Positions 52,845 through 61,461 of a DNA stretch of 64,000 nt are shown here, one piece after another. The notes under the pieces were generated by a model. The model was not told the origin of the DNA. It searched no databases and was given only the letters and a program-made list of their open reading frames with translations. The stretch comes from Bradyrhizobium sp. AUGA SZCCT0283 (GTDB taxonomy: Bacteria > Pseudomonadota > Alphaproteobacteria > Rhizobiales > Xanthobacteraceae). Position numbers and translations under genes: made by a program. How positions within the stretch are numbered: the stretch's first letter is position 1; each line of letters opens with the position of its first letter. The stretch covers positions 124,001 through 188,000 of the forward strand of contig NZ_JAFCLU010000005.1 in assembly GCF_018130385.1 (NCBI RefSeq), read 5' to 3'.

Positions 52845-53549
52845 TTGTTTGAGGGATTCTACAAAGTCAGGTTTCAACTTGGCGCTGCGGTCGGCCGCAG
52901 CGTGATGTATGCGCGCGACGGCAGGATGCTAGGCGGCAATTCGGCCTTTGCCCATATCGGCACCTACGAAAAACGGGACGACGGCGTCGACATCGTGATC
53001 CAGACCGTCCGCCATAACCCGGACCCGAATTATCGCGCGATGGCCGGCACCGACGATGCCACGCTGCTGGCGAAGGGCAGGGCTGACGGAGACCTCTACC
53101 GTTTTGAAGGCGGCTTGAAGGAACTGCCCGGCGTGGCGTTCCACTCGGTGATGACGCCGATCGAGCAGGATGCCGTACCGATCGCCGGCGGCGTCGGCGA
53201 GGGGGGCATCATCAATGGCCTCTATTCCATTCACATCCGCATGCTTGACGGTGTCGAGGGCGGCCTGACCGGCGTCATGTTGCTCAATGGAGGCCGCATC
53301 TTGGGCGGCGACGCCTCGTTCTATTATCTCGGCACCTACACCTCGGAGAATGGCCGCTGGAAGGGCCAGATCCTGAATCAGGAGCACACGCCGGCCATGG
53401 GGGAGAACCCCATCTTCGGCGGCCATGAAGTCGGCATCGGCTTTTCCGGCACCTGCGACAAGGAGGGCGCGATGCTGGAGGCGACCGCGCTCGCCGGCAA
53501 GCGCAGCCTTCGCATGACGGCGGTGCTCAAGCTGATGCACCGGGTGTAG
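52845..53549 (+). CDS. Two-domain GrlR-like protein (copy 1)
   Basis: 234 residues of two similar halves. Half one (about 4-110) has GFYKVRFQLGAAVGRSVMYARDGRMLGGNSAFAHIGTY, half two (about 124-230) has GLYSIHIRMLDGVEGGLTGVMLLNGGRILGGDASFYYLGTY. The GGN/GGD-S-F motif and beta pattern match the GrlR family, whose E. coli member represses a type III secretion regulator through GrlA. Here two domains are fused. TTG start with GGGGA seven bases upstream. It is followed five bases later by a ModA-like gene. A close copy lies at 55927-56631. A T3SS connection is only inference. Confidence 0.78.
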   Translation: MFEGFYKVRFQLGAAVGRSVMYARDGRMLGGNSAFAHIGTYEKRDDGVDIVIQTVRHNPDPNYRAMAGTDDATLLAKGRADGDLYRFEGGLKELPGVAFHSVMTPIEQDAVPIAGGVGEGGIINGLYSIHIRMLDGVEGGLTGVMLLNGGRILGGDASFYYLGTYTSENGRWKGQILNQEHTPAMGENPIFGGHEVGIGFSGTCDKEGAMLEATALAGKRSLRMTAVLKLMHRV

Positions 53550-53554
53550 ATGTC

Positions 53555-54241
53555 ATGAGCGATACCGTGCGCTTGCTTTCGACGTTGGCGTTGAAGGGTG
53601 CCGTGCACGGCCTGGCCGGCCAGCATCAGGCGGCCGGCGGCGCACGCATCGACGCCGATTTCGCTCCGACATTGGCGCTGCTGCAGCGGTTGCGCGCCGG
53701 TGAGGCCGCCGACGTCGTCATCCTGACCCGCGAGGGGCTGGACGAGGTCGCCCGCGAAGGGCGGGTGGCGGCGGAAAGTTGCGTGGATCTGGCCTGCTCC
53801 TGGGTCGGCATCGCGGTAAAGGCGGGGGCGGCCCATCCCGATATCGCGACCGAGGCTGCGCTGCGCACAGCGTTGCTCGGCGCGCGTTCGGTAGCCTATT
53901 CGCGGCTCGGCGCCAGCGGCATTCTGTTCGCAAAGCTGATCGAGCGGCTCGGCATCGCGTCCGAGATCAATGCGAAGGCGCAGATCATCCAACAGGGCTT
54001 TACCGCCGAGCGGCTCGTCACCGGCGAGGCCGATCTTGCGGTCCAGCAGATCAGCGAGTTGAAGCAGATCGGTGGCATCGAGGTGGTTGGGCCCATTCCA
54101 TACGAACTGCAAACACCGGCCGTGTTTTCCGCGGGACGAATGGCAGCGACGAACAAGCCGGCCGAAGCAGACCGGTTGCTGCGATTTCTCGCGTCGCCCG
54201 AGGTCGCGCCGGCGTTGCGCGAGAGTGGGCTGGAACCTTGA
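53555..54241 (+). CDS. ModA-like substrate-binding protein without signal peptide
   Basis: 228 residues. The order LLSTLALKGAVHGLAGQH, ADVVILTREGLDEVAREG, GASGILFAKLIERLGI and LAVQQISELKQIGGIEVVGPIPYELQ follows the molybdate-binding ModA family. The N-terminus begins directly with the fold (SDTVRLLSTLALKG), so export is not expected. It starts five bases after the GrlR-like gene and is followed closely by a Sel1 protein, so the three may be one operon. Oxyanion sensing in the cytoplasm is possible, but unproven. Confidence 0.8.
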   Translation: MSDTVRLLSTLALKGAVHGLAGQHQAAGGARIDADFAPTLALLQRLRAGEAADVVILTREGLDEVAREGRVAAESCVDLACSWVGIAVKAGAAHPDIATEAALRTALLGARSVAYSRLGASGILFAKLIERLGIASEINAKAQIIQQGFTAERLVTGEADLAVQQISELKQIGGIEVVGPIPYELQTPAVFSAGRMAATNKPAEADRLLRFLASPEVAPALRESGLEP

Positions 54242-54273
54242 ATTTGCCAGCGTGCCGACGCAACCTGCGCTTT

Positions 54274-55098
54274 ATGAAGAAGGCGCTCCAAGGCCTGTCG
54301 ATCGTCGTCGTCGCTGCAGCCCTGGCGCAGGGCCCGGCCCATACGCAGTCGGCCGATCTCGTGCTGTGCGACCGCGTCGCCGCCGATCCCGCCGATCCCG
54401 ACAAGCCGGCCGACGCGAAGGGCGTGGCAGATATCGCGGCCTCCGACATCGCGACCGCCATCAAGTTCTGCAAGAGCGCCGCGAATTCGTCGCGCCGGGC
54501 GATGTTTCAGCTCGGGCGGGCCTATGCTGCCAATCGCCAGATGCCGGAAGCGCTGGCGGCCTGGCGCAAGGCAGCGGACAAGGGCTCGACCTCGGCCATG
54601 GTCGAACTCGGCGTGCTCTACGGCACCGGCGCGGGCGTCGCTCGTGACGAGGCGCAGGCGCGCAAACTGTTCGAGCGCGCCGCCCAGGCAGGCAATCCGC
54701 GCGGCATCAGCAACCTCGCCGCCCTCGGCGGCGGAGCATCGTCCGATCCGGCGCGTGCGCGCGAACTGCTGTCGAAGGCCGCCGAGACCAATGCCGAGGC
54801 GCAGTATCAACTCGGCATGATGCTGGCCGAAGGCAATGGCGGCGCCAGGGACGACACTGCGGCCCGCGCCCTGTTCGAGAAGGCGGCGGCGCAAAATCAC
54901 CCCGGTGCGCTGGAGCGGATGGGCGCGTTCGCGCAGGAAGGCCGCGGTGGACCGAAGGATTCCGACGCCGCCAAAGCCTACTATCAGCGGGCCGCCGCCC
55001 TTGGCGACGAGGACGCGAAGAAAGCGCTCGAGCGGCTCCGCTGTCCCTACACGATCAAGGACAAGCGCGGCAACGTGGTGACGAATTTGTGCTTCTGA
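54274..55098 (+). CDS. Sel1-repeat protein, secreted
   Basis: 274 residues with a signal peptide (KKALQGLSIVVVAAALAQGPAH) and about five Sel1/TPR-like repeats (for example AMFQLGRAYAANRQMPEALAAWRKAADKG, AMVELGVLYGTGAGVARDEAQARKLFERAAQAG, AQYQLGMMLAEGNGGARDDTAARALFEKAA). Such solenoids bind other proteins in the periplasm. I take the ATG; a TTG overlapping the previous stop (TTGA) would add 12 residues before the signal. The C-terminus is cysteine-bearing (RLRCPYTIKDKRGNVVTNLCF). Confidence 0.82.
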   Translation: MKKALQGLSIVVVAAALAQGPAHTQSADLVLCDRVAADPADPDKPADAKGVADIAASDIATAIKFCKSAANSSRRAMFQLGRAYAANRQMPEALAAWRKAADKGSTSAMVELGVLYGTGAGVARDEAQARKLFERAAQAGNPRGISNLAALGGGASSDPARARELLSKAAETNAEAQYQLGMMLAEGNGGARDDTAARALFEKAAAQNHPGALERMGAFAQEGRGGPKDSDAAKAYYQRAAALGDEDAKKALERLRCPYTIKDKRGNVVTNLCF

Positions 55099-55111
55099 GA
55101 CGCTCCGACGA

Positions 55112-55567
55112 TCACTCCCTGATCAGGACGACGCCGGCAATCAGCAGCACTGCGCCTGCGAGTCGCGCGGCGCCAACGGGATGCGGCGTCAACCCAAACG
55201 CGCCGAAATGATCCAGCGTTACTGCGGCGAGCACCTGGCCGGCGATGACCAGCGCAAACAGTGTCGCCGCGCCGAGCGAGGGCAACAGCAGGATCGCAAG
55301 CAGGATGAAGGCGGCGCCGAACACGCCGCCGGACCATGCGTACCACGGCACGCCGGCCGCTATCTTCCACGACGGCACCCGCTCGCCGAGCGCGATCACC
55401 GCAACGATCATGGTGATGAGGCCGCCGGCATAGCTGATCAGCCCCGCCCACGCCGGCGATCCCAGCGCCGTGCGCAGACTGCCATTGAGCACTTGCTGGG
55501 TGGCGACGCTGACACCGGCGGCGAGCGCGAGGAGATAGAGGAAGAAATGTTGCACCGTGGCCCCCAT
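55112..55567 (-). CDS. DMT family transporter (DUF606 type, half-size)
   Basis: 151 residues with five hydrophobic helices (FLYLLALAAGVSVATQQVLNGSLRTALGSPAWAGLISYAGGLITMIVAVIALG). Half-size DMT proteins of this DUF606 kind work as dimers and export or take up small compounds of unknown nature. The ATG at 55567 is used; the stretch before it shows no ribosome site. It lies convergent to the Sel1 gene. Confidence 0.85.
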   Translation of the reverse strand: MGATVQHFFLYLLALAAGVSVATQQVLNGSLRTALGSPAWAGLISYAGGLITMIVAVIALGERVPSWKIAAGVPWYAWSGGVFGAAFILLAILLLPSLGAATLFALVIAGQVLAAVTLDHFGAFGLTPHPVGAARLAGAVLLIAGVVLIRE

Positions 55568-55693
55568 TCATTCCGCGCCGGCAGAGCGCTCCGGCATTGC
55601 AAGGCCTAAAGACAACGCGAATAGCCGGCCCGGAACAAGAGGCCCCGCGGCGCAATTATTGCGGATGGGGCTCGCCAACAAGCGGTGCTTTTC

Positions 55694-55843
55694 ATGATCC
55701 GAAAACTGCAATCAGGCGAATACCGGCTCTATTCTCGCAAAATCAACCCGAAAACCGGCAAACGCCGCAACCTCGGAACCTTCAAATCACGCGCCGCGGC
55801 GGAAAAGCACGAGCGGGCTGTGCAGTACTTCAAACGGCACTGA
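55694..55843 (+). CDS. Small basic conserved protein (49 residues)
   Basis: MIRKLQSGEYRLYSRKIN, then PKTGKRRNLGTFKSRAAAEK, then a HERAVQYFKRH tail. It is highly basic, short and looks like a nucleic-acid-binding peptide. The pattern with SGxYRLYSRKxxPKTGKRRNLGTF is familiar from small conserved proteins across bacteria, function unknown. The codon use is normal and the frame is free of stops. Below the size that a 60-codon cutoff finds. Confidence 0.75.
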   Translation: MIRKLQSGEYRLYSRKINPKTGKRRNLGTFKSRAAAEKHERAVQYFKRH

Positions 55844-55926
55844 ACCTGCCCTAAAACGCGGCTGGTTCCGGCCCTGCGGCGGTGCTATGTCCCCGCGAGA
55901 CGATTCAATAGTGCGGGACACTTTCG

Positions 55927-56631
55927 TTGCTGAACGGGCTCTACAAGGTCGAGTATGGCGTGAACGATGCGTTCGGCCGCAGCATCATGTGCATGCACAA
56001 TGGCAAGCTGCTGGGCGGCAATTCAGCCTTTGCCCATCTCGGCACCTATCAGGAGAGCGGCGAGGAAATTCTCGGCGAAGTCATCACCCAGCGCCACAAT
56101 GACGATCCCTACTACAAGCCGCTGATGGACACCGACGTCGCCGCCATCAGCGTGCGAGGCAAGCTGCAAGGCAACAAGATTCGTTTTGAAGGCAGCGCCG
56201 CGCCGCGGCCCGGCGCCCTGTTCTGGGCCGAATTGACGCGGCTCGACGATGAGGGATTGCCGCCGGTCGGCACCGTCGGGCAGGGCGGTATCGTCAACGG
56301 GCTCTATTCCCTCCAACTTCGCGCGCTCGACGGAGTCAAAGCCGGCCTGTCGGGCGTCATGCTGCTATTGAACGGCCGCATCCTCGGCGGCGACGCTTTC
56401 TTTTATTACCTCGGCGCCTATTCCTCGGCCGAGGGCCGCTGGAAGGGCGAGATCCTCAACCAGGAGCACACGCCGGCTAAGGGTGAAAACCCCGTGTTCG
56501 GCGGCCATGAGGTCGGCATCGGCTTTACCGGCACCTGCGACGAGGCGGGCGCTGAACTCGAAGCCATTGCGCTGGCGGGCAAGCGCAGCCTGCGGCTGGC
56601 CGCCACGCTGAAGCTGATGCGGCCGGCCTAG
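55927..56631 (+). CDS. Two-domain GrlR-like protein (copy 2)
   Basis: 234 residues, again two halves (LNGLYKVEYGVNDAFGRSIMCMHNGKLLGGNSAFAHLGTY and NGLYSLQLRALDGVKAGLSGVMLLLNGRILGGDAFFYYLGAY). The last 80 residues are nearly identical to copy 1 (EGRWKGEILNQEHTPA, GENPVFGGHEVGIGFTGTCDEAG), less so the first half. It also uses a TTG start. Its genomic neighbours are different, so it was duplicated locally, about 2.4 kb away. Family as for copy 1. Confidence 0.78.
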   Translation: MLNGLYKVEYGVNDAFGRSIMCMHNGKLLGGNSAFAHLGTYQESGEEILGEVITQRHNDDPYYKPLMDTDVAAISVRGKLQGNKIRFEGSAAPRPGALFWAELTRLDDEGLPPVGTVGQGGIVNGLYSLQLRALDGVKAGLSGVMLLLNGRILGGDAFFYYLGAYSSAEGRWKGEILNQEHTPAKGENPVFGGHEVGIGFTGTCDEAGAELEAIALAGKRSLRLAATLKLMRPA

Positions 56632-56648
56632 CGTCCGCGAATCTCGGC

Positions 56649-56849
56649 CTAGGTGCGCCTGCGCCGCGCGAAAAACCACGCGGTGATCACGACGGGAGCG
56701 CCAACGGCAATCCAGGAAAAATAACGGCCGGCGCCTTCGGAGAGCAGCGCCGTCAATAACCCCGCGGTAGAGAGCACGCCGAGCAGGATCGGGCCGCCAT
56801 ATACGGCGCGCCAGTTGCCGCTGGATCGTGGTTTGCGTGCAGCGGTCAT
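56649..56849 (-). CDS. Small membrane protein of the TonB/PepSY operon
   Basis: 66 residues with two hydrophobic helices (YGGPILLGVLSTAGLLTALL and WIAVGAPVVITAWFF) and basic ends. The ATG overlaps the stop of the PepSY gene (ATGA), so they are coupled. Such small proteins often accompany PepSY_TM proteins next to siderophore receptors. Function unknown. Confidence 0.75.
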   Translation of the reverse strand: MTAARKPRSSGNWRAVYGGPILLGVLSTAGLLTALLSEGAGRYFSWIAVGAPVVITAWFFARRRRT

Positions 56850-57949
56850 CCGGACGGCTGCAACAAAGGCTGCCCGGCGATGGCGTGGCTGCGGTGCTTG
56901 CGGCGTTTGACGACCCACAGATAGAGCCCGCTGCCGATCACCACGATGGTCATGACGTCGAGCAGCGCCCAGATGATCTTCAGCGGCATGCCGCCATAGT
57001 CGCCGAAATGCAGCGGCTGCGAGACCAAGAGCGCCTTGAGATAGACGGGAAGGTCGCGCGCATCGGACACTTCGCCGGTTTCGCCATCCAGCAGCACCGG
57101 CTTGAGCAGCCGCGACGTCAGCGGCGTGTGGCCGCGCATGAAGACAGCGAAGTGATGCGAACTCGTAAAGGGCGTGCCTGGAAAGGCGACGAATGAGACA
57201 TTCATGTCGGGCGTGGTTTTGCGCGCTTTCTCGAGCGTTGCGTCAAGCGAGGCGAGGTGCACCGGCGGCGGCTTGCCGGCATAGGGCTTGACCATGTCAG
57301 CGAGTTCGGTGGCTTTCCACTGGCTCAGCATCACCTCGGCGAGCGTATTGATGACACCGGTGGCGCCGACCACCAGCGCCCATGCGATGGTTATGGCGCC
57401 CAGCAGATTGTGCCAGTCGAACCAGGCAATACGGCGCGACTTGTCCCTCAGCGTGCCAAAGCTCAGGCGGCGCGTGAACGGCCAGTACAGCACCACGCCG
57501 GAGATGATCGCGACCAGGAACAAAAAGCCCATCGCGCCGAGAAACAGCTTGCCGGGCCGGCCCGCAAACATGTCGACGTGGAGTTTTAAGAAGATCAGCA
57601 TCGGGCCGCCACCAACCGAGCCGAGCGGCTTGGCCGAGTGCGCGTCGTACGCCCTGAGCGTCGCCGCATCCGGATCGCCATCGACCTTGTTGTTGGTAAA
57701 GGCAATCACCGTGTTCGGCTCGTCCTTGTCCCACAAGATATACTGCAGGACACGACCGGGATCGTTCGCCAGCGCCGTGCGGGCGATCTCGTCGATGCTG
57801 CGCTTCACCGCGCCTGGCCGGGCGATCTCGGGCTTCGGACCATAGCCGAGCAACTCGTCGATCTCATGATGGAAGATCAGCGGCAGGCCGGTGACGCAAA
57901 GCAGCAGCAGGAACAGCGTCGATATCAGGCTGCTCCAGGTGTGAATCAC
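56846..57949 (-). CDS. PepSY-associated membrane protein (iron/siderophore uptake accessory)
   Basis: 367 residues with four hydrophobic helices, LISTLFLLLLCVTGLPLIFHHEIDELLG near the N-terminus, KLFLGAMGFLFLVAIISGVVLYW in the middle. PepSY_TM proteins are often next to TonB receptors and may reduce or process ferric siderophores. The GTG at 57949 is a possible start, but a more natural N-terminus (KARTVRIWSVIHTW) begins at a CTG at 57979 directly after GGGAGG; a CTG start would give 377 residues. It follows the TonB gene with 22 or 52 bases between, and overlaps the small protein after it. Confidence 0.85.
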   Translation of the reverse strand: MIHTWSSLISTLFLLLLCVTGLPLIFHHEIDELLGYGPKPEIARPGAVKRSIDEIARTALANDPGRVLQYILWDKDEPNTVIAFTNNKVDGDPDAATLRAYDAHSAKPLGSVGGGPMLIFLKLHVDMFAGRPGKLFLGAMGFLFLVAIISGVVLYWPFTRRLSFGTLRDKSRRIAWFDWHNLLGAITIAWALVVGATGVINTLAEVMLSQWKATELADMVKPYAGKPPPVHLASLDATLEKARKTTPDMNVSFVAFPGTPFTSSHHFAVFMRGHTPLTSRLLKPVLLDGETGEVSDARDLPVYLKALLVSQPLHFGDYGGMPLKIIWALLDVMTIVVIGSGLYLWVVKRRKHRSHAIAGQPLLQPSG

Positions 57950-58001
57950 CGACCAGATGCGAACGGTTCTGGCTTTCAGCGCGGCCTCCCTCGCGTCGGC
58001 G

Positions 58002-60335
58002 CTACCATTTGTAGGCGAGGCTCGCTGTTACGCGGCGCCGGTCACCATAGAAGCAGGACGTATCGGACGCGCAACTTGCGACGTAAGTTTTGTCGGCGAT
58101 GTTGATGACGTTCAACGCTGCACGCCAGTTTTGCCATTCGTAATGGACCGTCGCGTCGCCGAGCACGACCGAGGGAACCACCAGTGTGTTTGCGGTATCG
58201 GCAAAGGACTTGCCGACGTAGCGCACACCGCCGCCAACACCAAAACCGCGCAGCGGCCCTTCCTGGAACGTGTAGTCAGCCCAGAGCGATCCTATCTGCT
58301 GTGGCGTGTTGGTCGGTGTCAGGCCGATCAGGGCCGGATTTGCGTCCTTGCTGGTGAATAGGTCGTAGGTAGTGAACGCGCCAACCATCTTCAGGCCGGG
58401 TGCGAGATTGGCCACGGCCTCCAGCTCCAGACCGCGCGAGGTGACCTCACCGGTCTGGTTTTGCAGAGTCGGCGTGGTGTTCGGGACTGTCGTCGGCACA
58501 TTTTGCCGCTTCAGATCGAACACGGCAATGCTGAAATGGCCGTTGAAGCCGCTAGGCTGAAACTTCAAGCCGATCTCGGCCTGCTCGCCGGTTTCCGGCA
58601 GGAACAACTGGTTCGAAGCGTTGAGGCCGATGATCGGGTTATAGCTTGTCGCGTAGGCGACATAGGGCGCGAGGCCATTGGCGAAGTTATAGATCAAGCC
58701 GGCCCGGCCACTGAACTTGCTGTCCTCTCGGTTGAACAGCGTGGCGCCGGTCGGACGATCGTCCTGGCTGGTTGATACCCAGTCATTGCGGCCGCTCAAC
58801 ACCAGCGTGAAGCCGCCGAATTTGATCTGGTCCTGAATGTAGGTGCCGAGTTGATTCTGAGTTATGAGGAAATTACGGAACGGCACGCCAGTGAACGGAA
58901 TGTCGCCGACGCCGTAAGCAGGATTGAACACGTTGATCGAGGGCACGCCGCCAAAGGCGAAGATTTGATAGTCGTCGATCCGATAGGTTTTCAGATCGAG
59001 GCCGAACAGCATTGTGTGCTGCACCCGACCGGTATCGAAGCGATATTCCAACTGGTTGTCCAGATTGCCCTGGTTGGCGGTGTTTTTCGCATACCAATTG
59101 TAGCGCCCGATGTCGCGAGTGGCGAGATTGGTATAGCTATTGCCGATCAATCCTCGATAGGTGACGTCAACATGGGCGTAGCGGGCATTTTGTCGGAATG
59201 TCACGCTGTCGGAGACGTTGCGCTCGAACTGATAGCCGAGCATCTCCTGTTCGCGCTTGAACGAGTCGACGCTGGGATCGCCGACGAACAATTTGGTCGA
59301 GATGCGGCCAAACGGTGCATCGACTACCGTTCCCACATAGGGCAGGAAATTGATGCCGCGGGTGTCCGTCTTGGACGCTGACGCCAGCACTGTGAACGTC
59401 GTGTCCGCGTCCGGCTTGTAGGTGACGGACGGCGCGATGAAGTAGTTATTGTCGGGCGTGAAATCGACCTGGGTGCCGCCGTTCTGGATCTGGCCGACCA
59501 CGCGATAGAACAGTTTTCCGTTCTCGCCGGATGTCGCAACCGGACCGCCTAGATCGAAGGCAAAATAGGCGTTACCGAAATTATTGACCCCGGTCTCGAG
59601 ATAGCGGATCGGCTCCGCCGGAGGCGTCTTGCTGACAGCGTTGACGATGCCGCTCGGGCTGGAGCCGCCATACAGCACGGCGGAGGGGCCGCGAAGCACT
59701 TCGACCCGGGCGAGATTGAACGGCTGCAGCTTCCAGCTCGCGTAGGACGTGTAGAAGAGCTGGAGACCGTCGAAGAACAGGCCGACATCGTCGGATTTGA
59801 AGCCGCGGATCAGGAACCAGTCGTTGCGTGTGTCGGCGCCGAATGTTCCGGCGACAACGCCCGGCGTGTAGCGCAGGATCTCGTCGAATTTGCCGGGCTT
59901 CTGGTCGCGAATCTGTTCGCTGCCGATCACCGACAGCGACTGCGGCGTCTGCATGATCGGCGTGTTGGCCTTGGTGCCCGCCATCGAACGGCCGGCGACG
60001 TAACCCTGGACCGCGCCGCGCGGATTCTCGACGATGGTCGTTGCCTCGCGTTTCGGTTGGGGCCTTTGCGAAGCGGCCGCACTTTGCGCCGCCGGGCGCC
60101 GGCTGCGCCGCGTTGTCGTGGCCGCAGCGCGCTTCTCAGGTGAAGTGACTACGACTGACGGGAGTGATTGCGACGCAGAGCCGGAGCTCGACTGCGCCAA
60201 CATCGCCTGCGGCCACAACACCAATACCGACGCGGCGACCCTCAACAAATCACGAGACTTCAAAGCGTCACCCCAACCTGCGAGCACTTGTCGCGCTTTC
60301 AGGAAACTTGGCAGCGCAACCCCGGTGGGACGCAT
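58002..60335 (-). CDS. TonB-dependent siderophore receptor
   Basis: 777 residues, an outer-membrane gated porin for ferric siderophores. A signal peptide is preceded by a longer than usual N-terminal part (cleavage near VLWPQAMLAQ). The plug domain starts with PIMQTPQSLSVIGSEQIRDQ and has GFKSDDVGLFFDG and RVEVLRGPSAVLYGGSSPSGIVNAVSK. The barrel ends with RRRVTASLAYKW with a C-terminal aromatic. No FecA-like signalling domain. A near-palindrome lies 35 bases upstream and could be an iron-control site. First gene of an operon with PepSY and a small membrane protein. Confidence 0.95.
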   Translation of the reverse strand: MRPTGVALPSFLKARQVLAGWGDALKSRDLLRVAASVLVLWPQAMLAQSSSGSASQSLPSVVVTSPEKRAAATTTRRSRRPAAQSAAASQRPQPKREATTIVENPRGAVQGYVAGRSMAGTKANTPIMQTPQSLSVIGSEQIRDQKPGKFDEILRYTPGVVAGTFGADTRNDWFLIRGFKSDDVGLFFDGLQLFYTSYASWKLQPFNLARVEVLRGPSAVLYGGSSPSGIVNAVSKTPPAEPIRYLETGVNNFGNAYFAFDLGGPVATSGENGKLFYRVVGQIQNGGTQVDFTPDNNYFIAPSVTYKPDADTTFTVLASASKTDTRGINFLPYVGTVVDAPFGRISTKLFVGDPSVDSFKREQEMLGYQFERNVSDSVTFRQNARYAHVDVTYRGLIGNSYTNLATRDIGRYNWYAKNTANQGNLDNQLEYRFDTGRVQHTMLFGLDLKTYRIDDYQIFAFGGVPSINVFNPAYGVGDIPFTGVPFRNFLITQNQLGTYIQDQIKFGGFTLVLSGRNDWVSTSQDDRPTGATLFNREDSKFSGRAGLIYNFANGLAPYVAYATSYNPIIGLNASNQLFLPETGEQAEIGLKFQPSGFNGHFSIAVFDLKRQNVPTTVPNTTPTLQNQTGEVTSRGLELEAVANLAPGLKMVGAFTTYDLFTSKDANPALIGLTPTNTPQQIGSLWADYTFQEGPLRGFGVGGGVRYVGKSFADTANTLVVPSVVLGDATVHYEWQNWRAALNVINIADKTYVASCASDTSCFYGDRRRVTASLAYKW

Positions 60336-60369
60336 AACGCGAGGGACGACGATTCCTCTAATTGAAAGG

Positions 60370-60390
60370 TTCTTAGAGTAGCTCTTAGAA
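60370..60390. promoter_or_regulatory. Near-palindromic TTCTTAGAG-N3-CTCTTAGAA upstream of TonB receptor
   Basis: Two 9-base arms with a three-base spacer, complementary at 8 of 9 positions (also a direct repeat of CTTAGA). It lies 35-55 bases before the receptor start, in an AT-richer patch. In Bradyrhizobium and relatives iron genes carry ICE boxes for Irr with TTTAGAA-like halves; this one is similar but not a clear match. Confidence 0.5.
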
Positions 60391-60585
60391 AACCTCCAAA
60401 AACGAATGCAGAAAATTGCTCATCGTCGGAGCAACACGCGGTAGCTGAGAAGTCAGTAAACCTCGATGATGCTGGTTCCGTGGTGATGCGCTCATCGTCA
60501 AAAGCATCCGCGCCTCCCCATCAGGCTAGTTCCCGAACGCAATCGGATACCCCAGATTGGATCAAACAATCCTGGAGTTCCTGTC

Positions 60586-61461
60586 ATGACCGACCCGAGC
60601 GCAGCTATCCTTTCCTCGTTCTCCTCCGCCCTTGCCGAACTCGTCGCCCGAACAAAACCGGCAATCGCCTCGGTGCATTCGCAGCGCCTGCAGGCCTCCG
60701 GCTTCATCTGGAAACCCGGGTTGATCGTGACCGCGGACGAGGCGTTGGCCGAGGAAGGCGAAGTCTCGGTCAAGCTTGCCGACGGAACGACGCGGCCAGC
60801 CAGCATCGCTGGACGCGATCACACGACCGACATCGCGCTGTTGCGATTTGATGCCCAGAATGTTGCGCCGGTCGCGCTTGCATCCGTCGTTCCGGATCTC
60901 GGCTCGCTGTCGGTCGTAGTTGCCGCCGAGCACGGCGCTCCCACCGCCGCGCTGGGTACCGTATCGCTGGTTGGCGGCCGCTGGCGAAGCCTGCGCGGTG
61001 GTGAGATAGACGCCAGAATCGAACTCGGCGTGCGGCTGCGACCCAGCCACGAGGGGGGCCTTGCCCTCACTGCCTCCGGCGAAGCGATTGGCATGGCTGT
61101 CCAGGGCGTGCGACGCGTTCTTGTCATTCCCAGTGCGACGATCGGCCGGATCGCGGGAAGACTTGAAACCCATGGCAGGATCGCGCGGGGTTATCTCGGG
61201 GTTGGGCTGCAGCCCGTCAAGCTCGACGATGGGATCGGCGCGATGGTGATGAGTGTCGATAAGTCGGGCCCTTCGGCAACCGCCGGCATCCGGCAAGGCG
61301 ATATTATCGTCGCCTGGAACGACGAGAAGCTCTCCGGCGTGCGTTCGTTGTTAAGAGCGCTCGGGCCGGACAGCGTCGGCTCGGTCGTTGACGTCACGAT
61401 TCGGCGCGGCGGCGAACCGGTGCGGATCAAGCTCACGATCGGCGAAAGGGCGGACGCGTGA
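60586..61461 (+). CDS. HtrA/DegP-like pseudoprotease with PDZ domain, cytoplasmic
   Basis: 291 residues. The trypsin-like barrel and PDZ (about 202-288) line up well with HtrA proteins (ASGFIWKPGLIV, VKLADGTTRPASIAGRDHTTDIALLRFDA). The catalytic triad is broken: the histidine of the TNxHVV motif is E52 (VTADEAL), the aspartate D82 is kept (TTDIALL), and the serine of GNSGGPL is E156 (SHEGGLAL). No signal peptide is present. So it should bind, not cut, peptides. Its stop overlaps the GTG of the LuxR gene (GTGA), coupling the two. GGAG lies nine bases before the ATG. Confidence 0.85.
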   Translation: MTDPSAAILSSFSSALAELVARTKPAIASVHSQRLQASGFIWKPGLIVTADEALAEEGEVSVKLADGTTRPASIAGRDHTTDIALLRFDAQNVAPVALASVVPDLGSLSVVVAAEHGAPTAALGTVSLVGGRWRSLRGGEIDARIELGVRLRPSHEGGLALTASGEAIGMAVQGVRRVLVIPSATIGRIAGRLETHGRIARGYLGVGLQPVKLDDGIGAMVMSVDKSGPSATAGIRQGDIIVAWNDEKLSGVRSLLRALGPDSVGSVVDVTIRRGGEPVRIKLTIGERADA

